Program-made: the position numbers and the translations under genes | Origin: Pedobacter antarcticus | GTDB lineage: Bacteria > Bacteroidota > Bacteroidia > Sphingobacteriales > Sphingobacteriaceae | Reading direction: 5' to 3' | Assembly (NCBI RefSeq): GCF_900112985.1 | Contig: NZ_FONS01000012.1 | Span: forward strand, 1-64,000 | DNA length: 64,000 bases | The notes under the pieces: generated by a model | Databases searched by the model: none | Told to the model about the DNA's origin: nothing | What the model saw: the letters and a program-made list of their open reading frames with translations, nothing else | Part shown: positions 44,639-52,760 of the stretch, piece by piece | Layout: every line of letters starts with the position of its first letter | How positions within the stretch are numbered: position 1 is the stretch's first letter

Positions 44639-45235
44639 ATGAAAAAAATTATTTTATCGGCAATATTTCTTTGCTTCAGTTCTGTTGCATTCAGTCAGTT
44701 GCTGCCTAGCTTTCAGTTCGGTTTGAAAGGTGGTGCAAACTTGTCTAAATTATCTACTGAAAACACTTTTAGCAGTGATAATAAAGCAGGTTATTATGCA
44801 GGTCTGTGGGCAAGAATCGGTGCCGCCGGCATTCATTTTCAACCCGAGCTTTACCTGAGTGGTAAAAACACTACACTGGTTAGTAATGTTGACCCTGTGG
44901 GCGTAGAAAACAAAGTAAGGTTCACCAGTCTGGATGTTCCTTTGCTTATTGGTACCAAGATTGGCGCAGCGGGTGTAGGACTTCGTTTAAATACAGGCCC
45001 TGTCGTTTCGTTTCTGTTGGATGACAAACAATCTTTTGGACAGGCAACAGGAAATGTATTCAATGGCAGATTTAAAAATCAGTCAGTTGGATGGCAGTTT
45101 GGTGCAGGACTGGATATCGGAAGCCTGGGTGTTGACCTGAGATATGAAGCTGGAATTTCTAAAATAGGAAAAGAAGGTTACAGCGATACTAGAATGAATC
45201 TTTTCACTTTAGGACTTGCGTATAGATTATTCTAG
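44639..45235 (+). CDS. Outer membrane beta-barrel protein (porin family)
   Basis: Small barrel, 198 aa. Signal peptide MKKIILSAIFLCFSSVAFSQ (residues 1-20), then alternating strands with aromatic girdles and GLKGGANLSKLS at the start and GLAYRLF at the end, the C-terminal aromatic residue typical of outer membrane proteins. Belongs to the Bacteroidota porin-family barrels. Monocistronic, with a strong terminator downstream. Cargo or partner unknown. Confidence 0.88.
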   Translation: MKKIILSAIFLCFSSVAFSQLLPSFQFGLKGGANLSKLSTENTFSSDNKAGYYAGLWARIGAAGIHFQPELYLSGKNTTLVSNVDPVGVENKVRFTSLDVPLLIGTKIGAAGVGLRLNTGPVVSFLLDDKQSFGQATGNVFNGRFKNQSVGWQFGAGLDIGSLGVDLRYEAGISKIGKEGYSDTRMNLFTLGLAYRLF

Positions 45236-45293
45236 AATTTTTACTCCATCCGGAACACTTCAACGATTTAGTAGAAGAAGGAAGGATGACCAT

Positions 45294-45332
45294 AAAAAAA
45301 GCAGATGTACCTCCGGGGCATCTGCTTTTTTT
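45294..45332 (+). terminator. Terminator after the barrel protein
   Basis: A run plus stem GCAGATG (45301-45307) / CATCTGC (45319-45325) and seven T. Full stem AAAAAAAGCAGATG with its complement, 11-base loop. Confidence 0.9.
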
Positions 45333-45404
45333 GTGCCTTTTGTATACGTCATCATTTTTATCTATATCTCTGATTCAGAACACTAAAAGAGATAGTTCTG
45401 GCGT

Positions 45405-45412
45405 TAAATTTG
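45405..45412 (+). promoter_or_regulatory. -7 promoter box of the small unknown gene
   Basis: TAAATTTG matches TAnnTTTG, 35 bases before the ATG at 45447. Confidence 0.5.
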
Positions 45413-45446
45413 TATTCTTCCATTTCCAAATTTAAAATCTAATATC

Positions 45447-45728
45447 ATGACGAGTGTAAAAGAATTGTTAATGAACGGTAGCAGCTTTCTATTGCTTTTA
45501 AAACAGTACGCAATTGATATTGCCGATGTTAGGATCAAAGATGAACAGGTTTTAAATGACCAGTTTTTACAACATCCCGAACAACATCAGGAGAGCGTGT
45601 GGATTGAAGGTAAAACTAAGGACGGGGTGATCAGCTTTTTTGGTACACTGCATTATAACTTACTGGAGAAACTCGCCGTATTTGAAATGCAGGGATTGGA
45701 GAGAACTCCGACTTCGGAATTAAATTAA
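45447..45728 (+). CDS. Hypothetical small protein
   Basis: 93 aa, no signal peptide or membrane segment. Sequence starts MTSVKELLMNGSSFLLLLKQ and has a C-terminal half with strand-like pattern (VWIEGKTKDGVISFFGTLHYN). Family not recognised. The 3' end overlaps the convergent BrkB-type gene by 4 bases (shared TTAA). Confidence 0.7.
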   Translation: MTSVKELLMNGSSFLLLLKQYAIDIADVRIKDEQVLNDQFLQHPEQHQESVWIEGKTKDGVISFFGTLHYNLLEKLAVFEMQGLERTPTSELN

Positions 45729-46648
45729 GAAGCCGGTTGTCTTACTTCCTTGATTTCGTAGTTAAACGCACCTTTAATGGGGCGTATAGGATTGTTATAG
45801 GTTTCGCTCAGTACTTTAACATAACAGGCGCCGAAATAAAAGATCAGGGAAGAGTAAAATACGAATAACATAATCAGTACGATGGAACCGGATGCACCAT
45901 AGATATTTCCAATGTTGCTCCATGGCAATGCAATCCGAAGGATATACTTACCGAGGGTGAATAATACTCCGGTAAGTAGTCCTCCCATTCTAGCATCTTT
46001 CCAAGATGGCCTTCCATTCGTCAGGAAACGGAAAAGAACTGTAAACCATATGGTTACAATTATCATAAATAAAAACTGATTGAGCAGGCTGAGCAGGAAA
46101 TTTCCAAAATCTGGAGAAGCCGCGTTAATATAGGCGGCGAGAAATGTTTGGAAACTATCGGTCAGAATTCCTACAAAGAACAAAATACCAGCCAGCATAA
46201 TGATAACCATAGATCTGCCCCGGTTTTTCATTTGGAAAACAAAACTGCTATTCTCCTTAAGCCCGATAGACCAGATCTGATCCATCGAATTCTTGATCAC
46301 AGCAAATAAAGTTGTTGCTACGAAGAGAAAGAAAACGAAGCTGATCAAAGTGGCATACCATTTATGGTCAATCCCCCTTATATTTTTAAGTACCTCACGC
46401 ATTTGCTGGATACTACTGTCTTCCAATATACTCGATAGCCTGTCGAATAGTTGGTTAAGCATGATCTTTCTGTCGATGAAAAATCCGAAGATCCGGATTA
46501 GGATCAGCAGAATGGGTGGTAATGCGAAATTAGCAAAGAAGGCGGTAGCACCGGCGAGCCTTAAAGGGTCATTTTTCTGGAATAAGCGGAATGCCGAAAG
46601 CAGATGAGTACTGAATATTTGAATGCTGTTGCTGATCTTTCTGAACAT
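45725..46648 (-). CDS. YihY/BrkB family inner membrane protein
   Basis: Polytopic membrane protein with five or six segments; once called ribonuclease BN, but now seen as a membrane protein of unclear role. I take the start at the ATG at 46648 (MFRKISNSIQ), 307 aa; a longer form from 46681 is possible. Family features include AGATAFFANFALPPILLIL, a large hydrophilic loop, and GGLLTGVLFTLGKYILR followed by YGASGSIVLIMLFVFYSS. Convergent with the preceding small gene. Confidence 0.88.
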   Translation of the reverse strand: MFRKISNSIQIFSTHLLSAFRLFQKNDPLRLAGATAFFANFALPPILLILIRIFGFFIDRKIMLNQLFDRLSSILEDSSIQQMREVLKNIRGIDHKWYATLISFVFFLFVATTLFAVIKNSMDQIWSIGLKENSSFVFQMKNRGRSMVIIMLAGILFFVGILTDSFQTFLAAYINAASPDFGNFLLSLLNQFLFMIIVTIWFTVLFRFLTNGRPSWKDARMGGLLTGVLFTLGKYILRIALPWSNIGNIYGASGSIVLIMLFVFYSSLIFYFGACYVKVLSETYNNPIRPIKGAFNYEIKEVRQPAS

Positions 46649-46792
46649 AATTCCTTTTACCGGATAAAGAGCCTGTTTCAAATATGTCCGGCGCCCTTTT
46701 TTTTGCAGCTAAGATAAACTTGAGCCAGCCAGGAGCGAACACAATTGAATTCGAAAGTACTTAATATTTTTAATACGGGGTAATATTCAAAC

Positions 46793-46817
46793 AAAAAGCC
46801 GGTCTTTTGGACCGGCC
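46793..46817 (-). terminator. Terminator of the hmgA-hppD operon
   Basis: Stem GCCGGTC (46798-46804) / GACCGGC (46810-46816), loop TTTTG; on the minus strand it is followed by TTTTT. Lies 21 bases after the hppD stop. Confidence 0.85.
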
Positions 46818-46837
46818 TTCGGGCATTAATCTAAAAA

Positions 46838-47965
46838 TTACAAGTTCCCTCTTTTCTCCTGCTCACGTTCCAGAGATTCGAATAAAGCTTTAAAGTTACC
46901 TGCCCCGAAAGACTGAGCACCCTTACGCTGAATGATCTCAAAAAATAACGTTGGCCTGTCCTGTACCGGCTTGGTAAATATCTGCAGCAGATAACCTTCC
47001 TCGTCATAATCTACAAGAATGCCCAGTTCCTGCAAAGGAGCAATGTCCTCATCTATTTTACCAACCCGTTCCAGTAAATTGTCGTAATAAGCAGCTGGAG
47101 GTGCGCTTAGAAACTCTACGCCACGCGCCTTCATCGCTCTGACGGTTTTAATAATATCATGCGTGGCAACGGCAATATGCTGTACACCTTCACCTTCATA
47201 AAATTCCAGGTATTCTTCAATTTGCGACTTTTTCTTTCCTTCAGCGGGCTCATTGATTGGAAATTTAACATAGCCGTTCTGGTTACTCATCACTTTACTC
47301 ATCAATGCCGAATATTCAGTATTAATCTGTTTATCATCAAATGAAAGAATATTACGGAAGCCCATTACTTCCTCGTACCAGCGGACTGCTTCGTTCATCC
47401 GGTTCCAACCCACATTACCAACACAGTGGTCAATGTAAAGCAGCCCTGTATCCCCGGGGATGTAGTCACTATCCAGTGCCATATAGCCCGGCATGAAAGC
47501 ACCTGTATAGTTTTTACGTTCTACAAACAGATGTATAGTTTCTCCATAAGTATAAATTCCGGCGGTACGCACTTCTCCGAATTCATCTTTTATGGTTTTT
47601 GGTTCCTGATAGGATATGGCGCCGCGTCGAATAGTTTCTTCGTAAGACTGGTAAGCATCGTCTACCCAGAGCGCCAGAATTTTTACGCCGTCTCCATGCT
47701 TGCGGACATGCTCCATGATTGGACTGTCAGAATGTAGTGGGGTTGTTAAAACCAATCTGATTTTGCCCTGCTGCAATACATAAGACGCACGATCCCGTAT
47801 GCCGGTTTCGGGCCCTGCATAAGCAACAGTGGTGAAACCGAACGCTGTTTTATAATAATGGGCAGATTGCTTAGCATTACCTACGTAAAGTTCCAGATGA
47901 TCTGTCCCATTTAAGGGAAGGAAATCTGTTGCTGCCGTTTTCTTTTCTACAACTAATGATTGCAT
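46838..47965 (-). CDS. hppD: 4-hydroxyphenylpyruvate dioxygenase
   Basis: Fe(II) enzyme that turns 4-hydroxyphenylpyruvate into homogentisate. The 375-aa protein has two vicinal-oxygen-chelate halves: LELYVGNAKQSAHYYKTAFGF at the N-terminus and IDHCVGNVGWNRMNEAVRWYEEVMGF at about 178. The metal ligands sit in DHCVGN, GVQHIAVAT and the C-terminal LLQIFTKP ... FFEIIQRKG. It follows hmgA by 33 bases, so both are in one operon with the terminator right behind. Confidence 0.97.
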   Translation of the reverse strand: MQSLVVEKKTAATDFLPLNGTDHLELYVGNAKQSAHYYKTAFGFTTVAYAGPETGIRDRASYVLQQGKIRLVLTTPLHSDSPIMEHVRKHGDGVKILALWVDDAYQSYEETIRRGAISYQEPKTIKDEFGEVRTAGIYTYGETIHLFVERKNYTGAFMPGYMALDSDYIPGDTGLLYIDHCVGNVGWNRMNEAVRWYEEVMGFRNILSFDDKQINTEYSALMSKVMSNQNGYVKFPINEPAEGKKKSQIEEYLEFYEGEGVQHIAVATHDIIKTVRAMKARGVEFLSAPPAAYYDNLLERVGKIDEDIAPLQELGILVDYDEEGYLLQIFTKPVQDRPTLFFEIIQRKGAQSFGAGNFKALFESLEREQEKRGNL

Positions 47966-47998
47966 TTTGGTTGAGTTTACAGGTTAAATTTTTAAGAT

Positions 47999-49165
47999 TT
48001 ATTCAATATTGATCTGCCAGCTTTTATGATAATTTTCATCTTCAATTGCCAGCGCGTCTTTTGTTAACATCAATGGACGGAACGGATCAATCATAACTGC
48101 CAGTTCTTCCGTCTTTTCTTTACCGATAGATTTTTCCACGGTGCCCGGATGCGGGCCATGCGGTATGCCTCCGGGGTGTAATGTGATTTGGCCCCGCTCT
48201 ACACTTTTGCGACTCATAAAATCTCCGTCTACATAATAAAGCACCTCGTCGCTATCTACATTACTGTGGTTATAAGGAGCGGGAATGGATAGCGGGTGGT
48301 AATCGTATTTACGTGGAACAAAAGAGCAGATTACAAAGTTGTGGCCTTCAAAAGTCTGGTGTACGGGCGGCGGTTGGTGGAGCCTGCCGGTTATGGGTTC
48401 AAAATCATGAATAGAGAATGCCCAGGGATAATGAAATCCATCCCAGCCGACGAAGTCAAAAGGATGCGTTCCGTAGGTATAAGGGTACATAATACCCTGC
48501 TTTTTAATCAGGACTTTAAAATCTCCATAAACATCATTAGTTTCCAGATTTTCCGGTTTCCGGATGTCCCGTTCACAATAAGGGGAGTGTTCCATGAGCT
48601 GTCCGTACTCATTCCTATAACGTTTGGGCGTACGGATAGGGCTAAAGCTTTCTACAATAAAAAGTCTGTTCTTTTCATCTGTAAATTCCATCTGGTAAAT
48701 AGTGCCTCTTGGAATAACCAGGTAGTCGCCGTAAGCGAATTTAATCTGGCCAAAGCCCGTTTTCAGCTTGCCGCTGCCTTCATGAATAAAAATAACCTCG
48801 TCTGCCTGGGAGTTCTTATAGAAATAATCTGTCATAGATTTCCTGGGCGCTGCCAGTGAAATATGCAGATCGCTGTTCACCAGAACAGGTTTGCGACTTT
48901 TCAGATAATCATCTTCCGGCGATATTTTAAAGCCAAGCAACGAAGTATGTTTCAGGTGTTTTTCCCTTGCAATTTCAGGCTCGACACTATATGGTTCGCC
49001 CAGAGATTTAACTATCGTTGGCGGATGACAGTGATAAACAAGTGAATATAAGCTTGAAAATCCTTCTGTGGAAACCAGTTCCTCTGCATACAGCTCACCA
49101 TCTGGTTTACGGAAAACAGTATGCCTTTTAGGCGGAATGGTTCCTAGAGTATGATAAATAGGCAT
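47999..49165 (-). CDS. hmgA: Homogentisate 1,2-dioxygenase
   Basis: Fe(II) enzyme opening the ring of homogentisate to give maleylacetoacetate. The 388-aa protein is a cupin-type enzyme with FIHEGSGKLKTGFGQIKFAYGDYLVIPRG and a C-terminal metal site around HPGGIPHGPHPG, both typical. The start MPIYHTLGTIPPKRHTVF agrees with the family. First gene of the hmgA-hppD operon, with 388 bases upstream shared with the divergent fah gene. Confidence 0.95.
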   Translation of the reverse strand: MPIYHTLGTIPPKRHTVFRKPDGELYAEELVSTEGFSSLYSLVYHCHPPTIVKSLGEPYSVEPEIAREKHLKHTSLLGFKISPEDDYLKSRKPVLVNSDLHISLAAPRKSMTDYFYKNSQADEVIFIHEGSGKLKTGFGQIKFAYGDYLVIPRGTIYQMEFTDEKNRLFIVESFSPIRTPKRYRNEYGQLMEHSPYCERDIRKPENLETNDVYGDFKVLIKKQGIMYPYTYGTHPFDFVGWDGFHYPWAFSIHDFEPITGRLHQPPPVHQTFEGHNFVICSFVPRKYDYHPLSIPAPYNHSNVDSDEVLYYVDGDFMSRKSVERGQITLHPGGIPHGPHPGTVEKSIGKEKTEELAVMIDPFRPLMLTKDALAIEDENYHKSWQINIE

Positions 49166-49251
49166 ATCAATAGGTTTTATTATGGTTAGAAAAGGGGGAG
49201 AGCATGCTGCTTTAGAAAAACGCAGACATAGATTGCCTTAACAGGCAGGAC

Positions 49252-49359
49252 TTAAATGGAATATTGAGCAAAAATGAGAACCGAGAGCATACCATACCTG
49301 AAGCCTGCCAGAACCTGGCTGGCTATACGATCCTGATATTTAAGTTTTCTCTTCGTCAT
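49252..49359 (-). CDS. Possible 35-aa upstream ORF in the hmgA leader
   Basis: Reading frame of 35 codons (ATG at 49359, stop at 49252-49254) with a basic start MTKRKLKYQDR and a hydrophobic end. It begins about 40 bases after a minus-strand -7 box and ends 86 bases before hmgA. No homologue is known to me. It could be a translated leader or chance. Confidence 0.3.
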   Translation of the reverse strand: MTKRKLKYQDRIASQVLAGFRYGMLSVLIFAQYSI

Positions 49360-49398
49360 TGTTGCTTAAGCTAAGTTAAGAATTATATAATCAGCATT

Positions 49399-49406
49399 CA
49401 AATTTA
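49399..49406 (-). promoter_or_regulatory. -7 promoter box of hmgA-hppD
   Basis: Minus-strand TAAATTTG matches TAnnTTTG. Implies a leader of about 225 bases before hmgA, including the 35-codon frame. Confidence 0.45.
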
Positions 49407-49506
49407 TGCAGTAGATAATTTGGTGAATATTTAACTATATGAATGTATTGGTTGTTTATAGTATAAAAAGAAAACGTTTATTACCCCCCGCTTGTTTTAA
49501 ATTTTC

Positions 49507-49514
49507 TAGCTTTG
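49507..49514 (+). promoter_or_regulatory. -7 promoter box of the fah gene
   Basis: TAGCTTTG matches TAnnTTTG, 40 bases before the ATG at 49554. -33 element unclear. Confidence 0.6.
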
Positions 49515-49553
49515 ATAGCAGAGAACCATCTTTTCAACCAAATTTAAAATGTT

Positions 49554-50549
49554 ATGAAATTAGTATCCTATAAAACTGAAGAGCAGGAACACCTTGGTGT
49601 ATTTGTAGACGGACATATCTATAACCTGAATTCATGTGATAAACAGCTTCCTGATGATATGAATTCATTTTTGAAGGATTCGGAAGTTTTGATGGAACGC
49701 GCCATGAAGATCGACAGGCAAATTAAAAACGGCGAAATAGAGCCTAAAGAAGAAGCTTTTTATGAAGTGATCGCTCCGGTTCCACATCCGACTTCATGTA
49801 GAGACGGATATGCATTTCGTCAGCATGTTGCTGCCGCACGCAGAAACAGGAAACTGGACATGATCGCCGAATTTGATCAGTATCCGATTTTCTATTTTAC
49901 CAACCATAACGCTATACAGGGACCCGGCGAAATAACCTGTATGCCTGATCATTTTCAGAAACTGGATTTTGAACTGGAAGTTGCCGTTGTAATCGGGAAG
50001 AAAGGACGAAATATAACTGCTGCGGAAGCAGATCAGTACATTGCCGGCTATATGATCATGAACGATATGAGTGCCAGGACTTTACAGATGGAAGAGATGC
50101 TGCTTAACCTCGGGCCGGCAAAAGGTAAGGACTTTTCAACTGTAATTGGTCCATGGTTGGTTACACCAGATGAACTCGAAGCTTATAAAGTTGCAGCCAA
50201 ACCGGGACATACCGGTACTAATTACAATTTGGAAATGACTTGTACCGTTAACGGAAAACAAGTGTCTGCAGGGAATATGGCCGATATGGACTGGACATTT
50301 GCGGAGATTATTGAGCGTTGTGCTTACGGTGTTGATATACTTCCTGGAGACGTAATTGGATCCGGAACAGTGGGCACCGGCTGTTTGCTTGAACTGAATG
50401 GTACAGGTTTGCTAAATAATCCTGACTATCCGGTTCAGTGGTTACAGCAGGGAGACATCGTTGAGATGGAGATTACAGGTTTAGGAATTCTGAGTAATAT
50501 TATTCGTAAAGCAGATACAGATTTTTCTATTTTAAACCTTAAAAAATAA
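49554..50549 (+). CDS. Fumarylacetoacetate hydrolase family protein (fumarylacetoacetase role)
   Basis: Likely cleaves fumarylacetoacetate to fumarate and acetoacetate, the last step of tyrosine breakdown. The 331-aa protein has the C-terminal FAH fold with metal ligands in KLDFELEVAVVIGKKGRNI and the ANDMSAR-like MIMNDMSARTLQ, and GDVIGSGTVGTGCLLEL. It is the shorter bacterial FAH-type; related folds act on other acylpyruvates, but the place next to hmgA-hppD favours fumarylacetoacetase. It overlaps the next gene by one base. Confidence 0.87.
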   Translation: MKLVSYKTEEQEHLGVFVDGHIYNLNSCDKQLPDDMNSFLKDSEVLMERAMKIDRQIKNGEIEPKEEAFYEVIAPVPHPTSCRDGYAFRQHVAAARRNRKLDMIAEFDQYPIFYFTNHNAIQGPGEITCMPDHFQKLDFELEVAVVIGKKGRNITAAEADQYIAGYMIMNDMSARTLQMEEMLLNLGPAKGKDFSTVIGPWLVTPDELEAYKVAAKPGHTGTNYNLEMTCTVNGKQVSAGNMADMDWTFAEIIERCAYGVDILPGDVIGSGTVGTGCLLELNGTGLLNNPDYPVQWLQQGDIVEMEITGLGILSNIIRKADTDFSILNLKK

Positions 50550-51445
50550 TGCTGAGTCTTTCTACAGCCGATTTAAGCCCGGTTGACTTACAACAATATC
50601 TACAGTACGCTATTGCGCCCAGACCAATCTGTTTTGCTTCGACGATTGACAAAGCCGGGCAGGTTAACCTGAGCCCTTTTAGTTTTTTTAACCTTTTCAG
50701 TACCAATCCTCCGCTTTGTATTTTTTCACCTGCAAGAAGGGTCAGAGATAATACGACTAAACATACACTGGAAAATATTCTGGAAGTCCCGGAATGTGTA
50801 ATTAATATAGTCAATTATGCGATGGTACAGCAGGTTAGTCTGGCAAGTACCGAATACGATAAAAATGTCAATGAATTTGAGAAGGCCGGCTTTACAATGC
50901 TAAAGTCGGAATTGGTTTTACCACCAAGGGTAGCAGAGGCCCCGGTACAGCTCGAATGCACAGTCAGGGAAGTAATTGGCCTGGGAGAAAATCCTGGTGC
51001 AGGTAACCTGGTTCTGGCGGAAATTAAAAAAATTCATATCCGTAAAGACATTCTTGACTCAGAAGGAAAAATAGATCAGGCTAAAATAGATCTGGTAGCG
51101 AGATTGGGTGGAGACTGGTATTGCCGCGTGACTCCCGAAAGTCTCTTTCAAGTCAAAAAGCCATTAGTCAGTAAAGGGATAGGCGTGGATGCTTTGCCTG
51201 CTGGCGTTAGAAACTCCTATGTTTTAACGGGAAATGATTTGGGAATGCTGGGTAATATAGAACAGATGCCTGCTGAGGAAGAGATTGAAGACATCAGGTT
51301 TCATCCCGGAGTAAAAGAAATCCTGGATGCAACTATTGGTGACACCATTAACCGGCAAAGGGAGTTGCACGAACTGGCCCATGAATTACTCGGAAGAGGT
51401 CAGGCAGCCGATGCGCTGAAAATAGTACTGCTGGAAATATGGTAA
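50549..51445 (+). CDS. Flavin reductase-like FMN-binding protein
   Basis: The 298-aa protein has the flavin reductase-like split-barrel domain: IAPRPICFASTIDKAGQVNLSPFSFFNLFSTNPPLCIFSP, then NVNEFEKAGFT and GLGENPGAGNLVLAEIKKIHI. The last ~90 residues form a helical extension. Family members bind FMN and reduce flavins or act as oxidoreductases of unknown substrate. It overlaps the fah gene by one base (TAATG), so it is cotranscribed with phenylalanine/tyrosine degradation; its exact step there is unclear. Confidence 0.85.
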   Translation: MLSLSTADLSPVDLQQYLQYAIAPRPICFASTIDKAGQVNLSPFSFFNLFSTNPPLCIFSPARRVRDNTTKHTLENILEVPECVINIVNYAMVQQVSLASTEYDKNVNEFEKAGFTMLKSELVLPPRVAEAPVQLECTVREVIGLGENPGAGNLVLAEIKKIHIRKDILDSEGKIDQAKIDLVARLGGDWYCRVTPESLFQVKKPLVSKGIGVDALPAGVRNSYVLTGNDLGMLGNIEQMPAEEEIEDIRFHPGVKEILDATIGDTINRQRELHELAHELLGRGQAADALKIVLLEIW

Positions 51446-51449
51446 TTGA

Positions 51450-51962
51450 TCAGAGCACACTTACAGCTTTCATAAAGCGCCGCTTATAATAGGTGTCCAT
51501 CGTCGTAATAGTAACGCCTTTAGCTTTACCTGAACTGGAGTGGATAAATTCAATTTCGTCACCATCTACTTTATAGACAATACCTACATGACCTATCTTC
51601 CTGTTTTTAGGATTTGAGCCGGTAAAAATGAGAATATCGCCAACTTTGGCATTTTCCAGTTTTACCGGTCTTCCTGCTGCAACGAATTCAGGGGAAGAAC
51701 GCGGAACGCTGAACCCAAAGTTCTTAAAGACATAACTCACAAAACCAGAGCAGTCAAACCCGATATTAGGATTACTGCTGGCATAGCGGTAAGGAATCCC
51801 GATCATTGTTTTTGCAAAACTGATTAATTTTGCGCCTGCACCTTCCTGTGGAGCATTTTCTACCGTTTTAGGCTGTACTTGTTTCTCGCCGGAAGTCTGG
51901 GCAATGGCTGTGCTGGTGTAAAGCATGCCAATCAGACTGCATAAAACAAAGGCTTTCTTCAT
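51450..51962 (-). CDS. NlpC/P60 cysteine peptidase (peptidoglycan hydrolase)
   Basis: Cuts peptide bonds in peptidoglycan in the periplasm. I place the start at the ATG at 51962 (MKKAFVLCSLIGMLYTSTAIAQ), which gives a clean signal peptide (1-22) and 170 aa. The C40 domain has the catalytic cysteine in FDCSGFVSYVF, the histidine in GHVGIVY and a following IEFIHSSS. No SH3 domain is present. Monocistronic, convergent with the flavin reductase gene. Confidence 0.93.
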   Translation of the reverse strand: MKKAFVLCSLIGMLYTSTAIAQTSGEKQVQPKTVENAPQEGAGAKLISFAKTMIGIPYRYASSNPNIGFDCSGFVSYVFKNFGFSVPRSSPEFVAAGRPVKLENAKVGDILIFTGSNPKNRKIGHVGIVYKVDGDEIEFIHSSSGKAKGVTITTMDTYYKRRFMKAVSVL

Positions 51963-52052
51963 TAGAATGATGTGTTTTCTGAACAATCAGGATCAGCAGC
52001 CTCTTAGAAAAGAAGCTGCCTTCAACCCGGGTTTTTTTAAAGATATAAAAAA

Positions 52053-52754
52053 TTATGGTGTTGTCACTGCGACAGGAATAATCTTTCCATTAAAAAAACG
52101 ATGACCTGTTCTGGCAAAGTCTGCGACGTACTTACCCATTTCAAAAGCCATAACAGGAGACTGATATCCAGGGAAAGCCTGCTCCAGCATTTCTGTTTGC
52201 GCAGATCCCAGTGCAAGGCAATTAATTTTAATCCCTGTTTCTGCAAGCTCAAATGCAAGGCACTCTGTTAAAGTATGCAGGGCAGATTTACTTGAGGAAT
52301 AAGCGGCAAGGCCTGGAAATTTGACACTTCCCTGGAAACCACCCATGCTGCCAATATTCAGGATATGACCACCGCTTTTCATGAGCGGCAATAAATTCTG
52401 AATCATTTTAAAATGACCGGTTACATTGGAACGGAACATGTCATGGAGATCATCGGCAGAAGTTTCCAGAAAAGGCTTGTTAATTAAAGCACCTGCATTA
52501 TTGATCAGGATGTCTACATGGCCTAACCTTTCCTTTAAGAAAGGGACCAGTGCTGCATAGTCATCATTTACGATGTCAAATTCTACCGGCAGCAAAGTAC
52601 AATCAGGAGTTATGCTCTTTGCTATTTCCAGCAGTTTACGCAGTTTATCGGCCGATCTTGCGATACACACCACTTTGTTGGCACTTTGCAGGGTAAATTC
52701 TAAAGCGGCTTCGAAGCCTATGCCACTGCTGGCACCAGTTAGTACAATATTCAT
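52053..52754 (-). CDS. Short-chain dehydrogenase/reductase next to phhA
   Basis: NAD(P)-dependent oxidoreductase of 233 aa. It shows TGASSGIG at the N-terminus (residues 6-13), NNAG, and the catalytic Y-x3-K in AAYSSSKSALHTL with the upstream Ser in NIGSMGG. It starts 7 bases after the stop of the phenylalanine hydroxylase gene, so it is cotranscribed. Phenylalanine hydroxylase needs tetrahydropterin, and some SDR proteins reduce pterins, so recycling or making the cofactor is an attractive but unproven role. Confidence 0.88.
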   Translation of the reverse strand: MNIVLTGASSGIGFEAALEFTLQSANKVVCIARSADKLRKLLEIAKSITPDCTLLPVEFDIVNDDYAALVPFLKERLGHVDILINNAGALINKPFLETSADDLHDMFRSNVTGHFKMIQNLLPLMKSGGHILNIGSMGGFQGSVKFPGLAAYSSSKSALHTLTECLAFELAETGIKINCLALGSAQTEMLEQAFPGYQSPVMAFEMGKYVADFARTGHRFFNGKIIPVAVTTP

Positions 52755-52760
52755 GTTATG

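Larger units (their letters stand above)
49166..49553. other. Divergent regulatory region between hmgA and fah
   Basis: 388 bases. On the minus strand a -7 box TAAATTTG (49399-49406) stands before a 35-codon reading frame (49252-49359) and hmgA. On the plus strand TAGCTTTG (49507-49514) precedes fah. A GCCAG-AAC-CTGGC inverted repeat (49307-49319) lies within the 35-codon frame. No larger gene. Confidence 0.55.

Noticed and set aside
51993..52020. GCAGC/GCTGC hairpin between the NlpC gene and SDR
   Set aside because: Imperfect stem with bulges and no T run on either strand; not enough for a terminator call.
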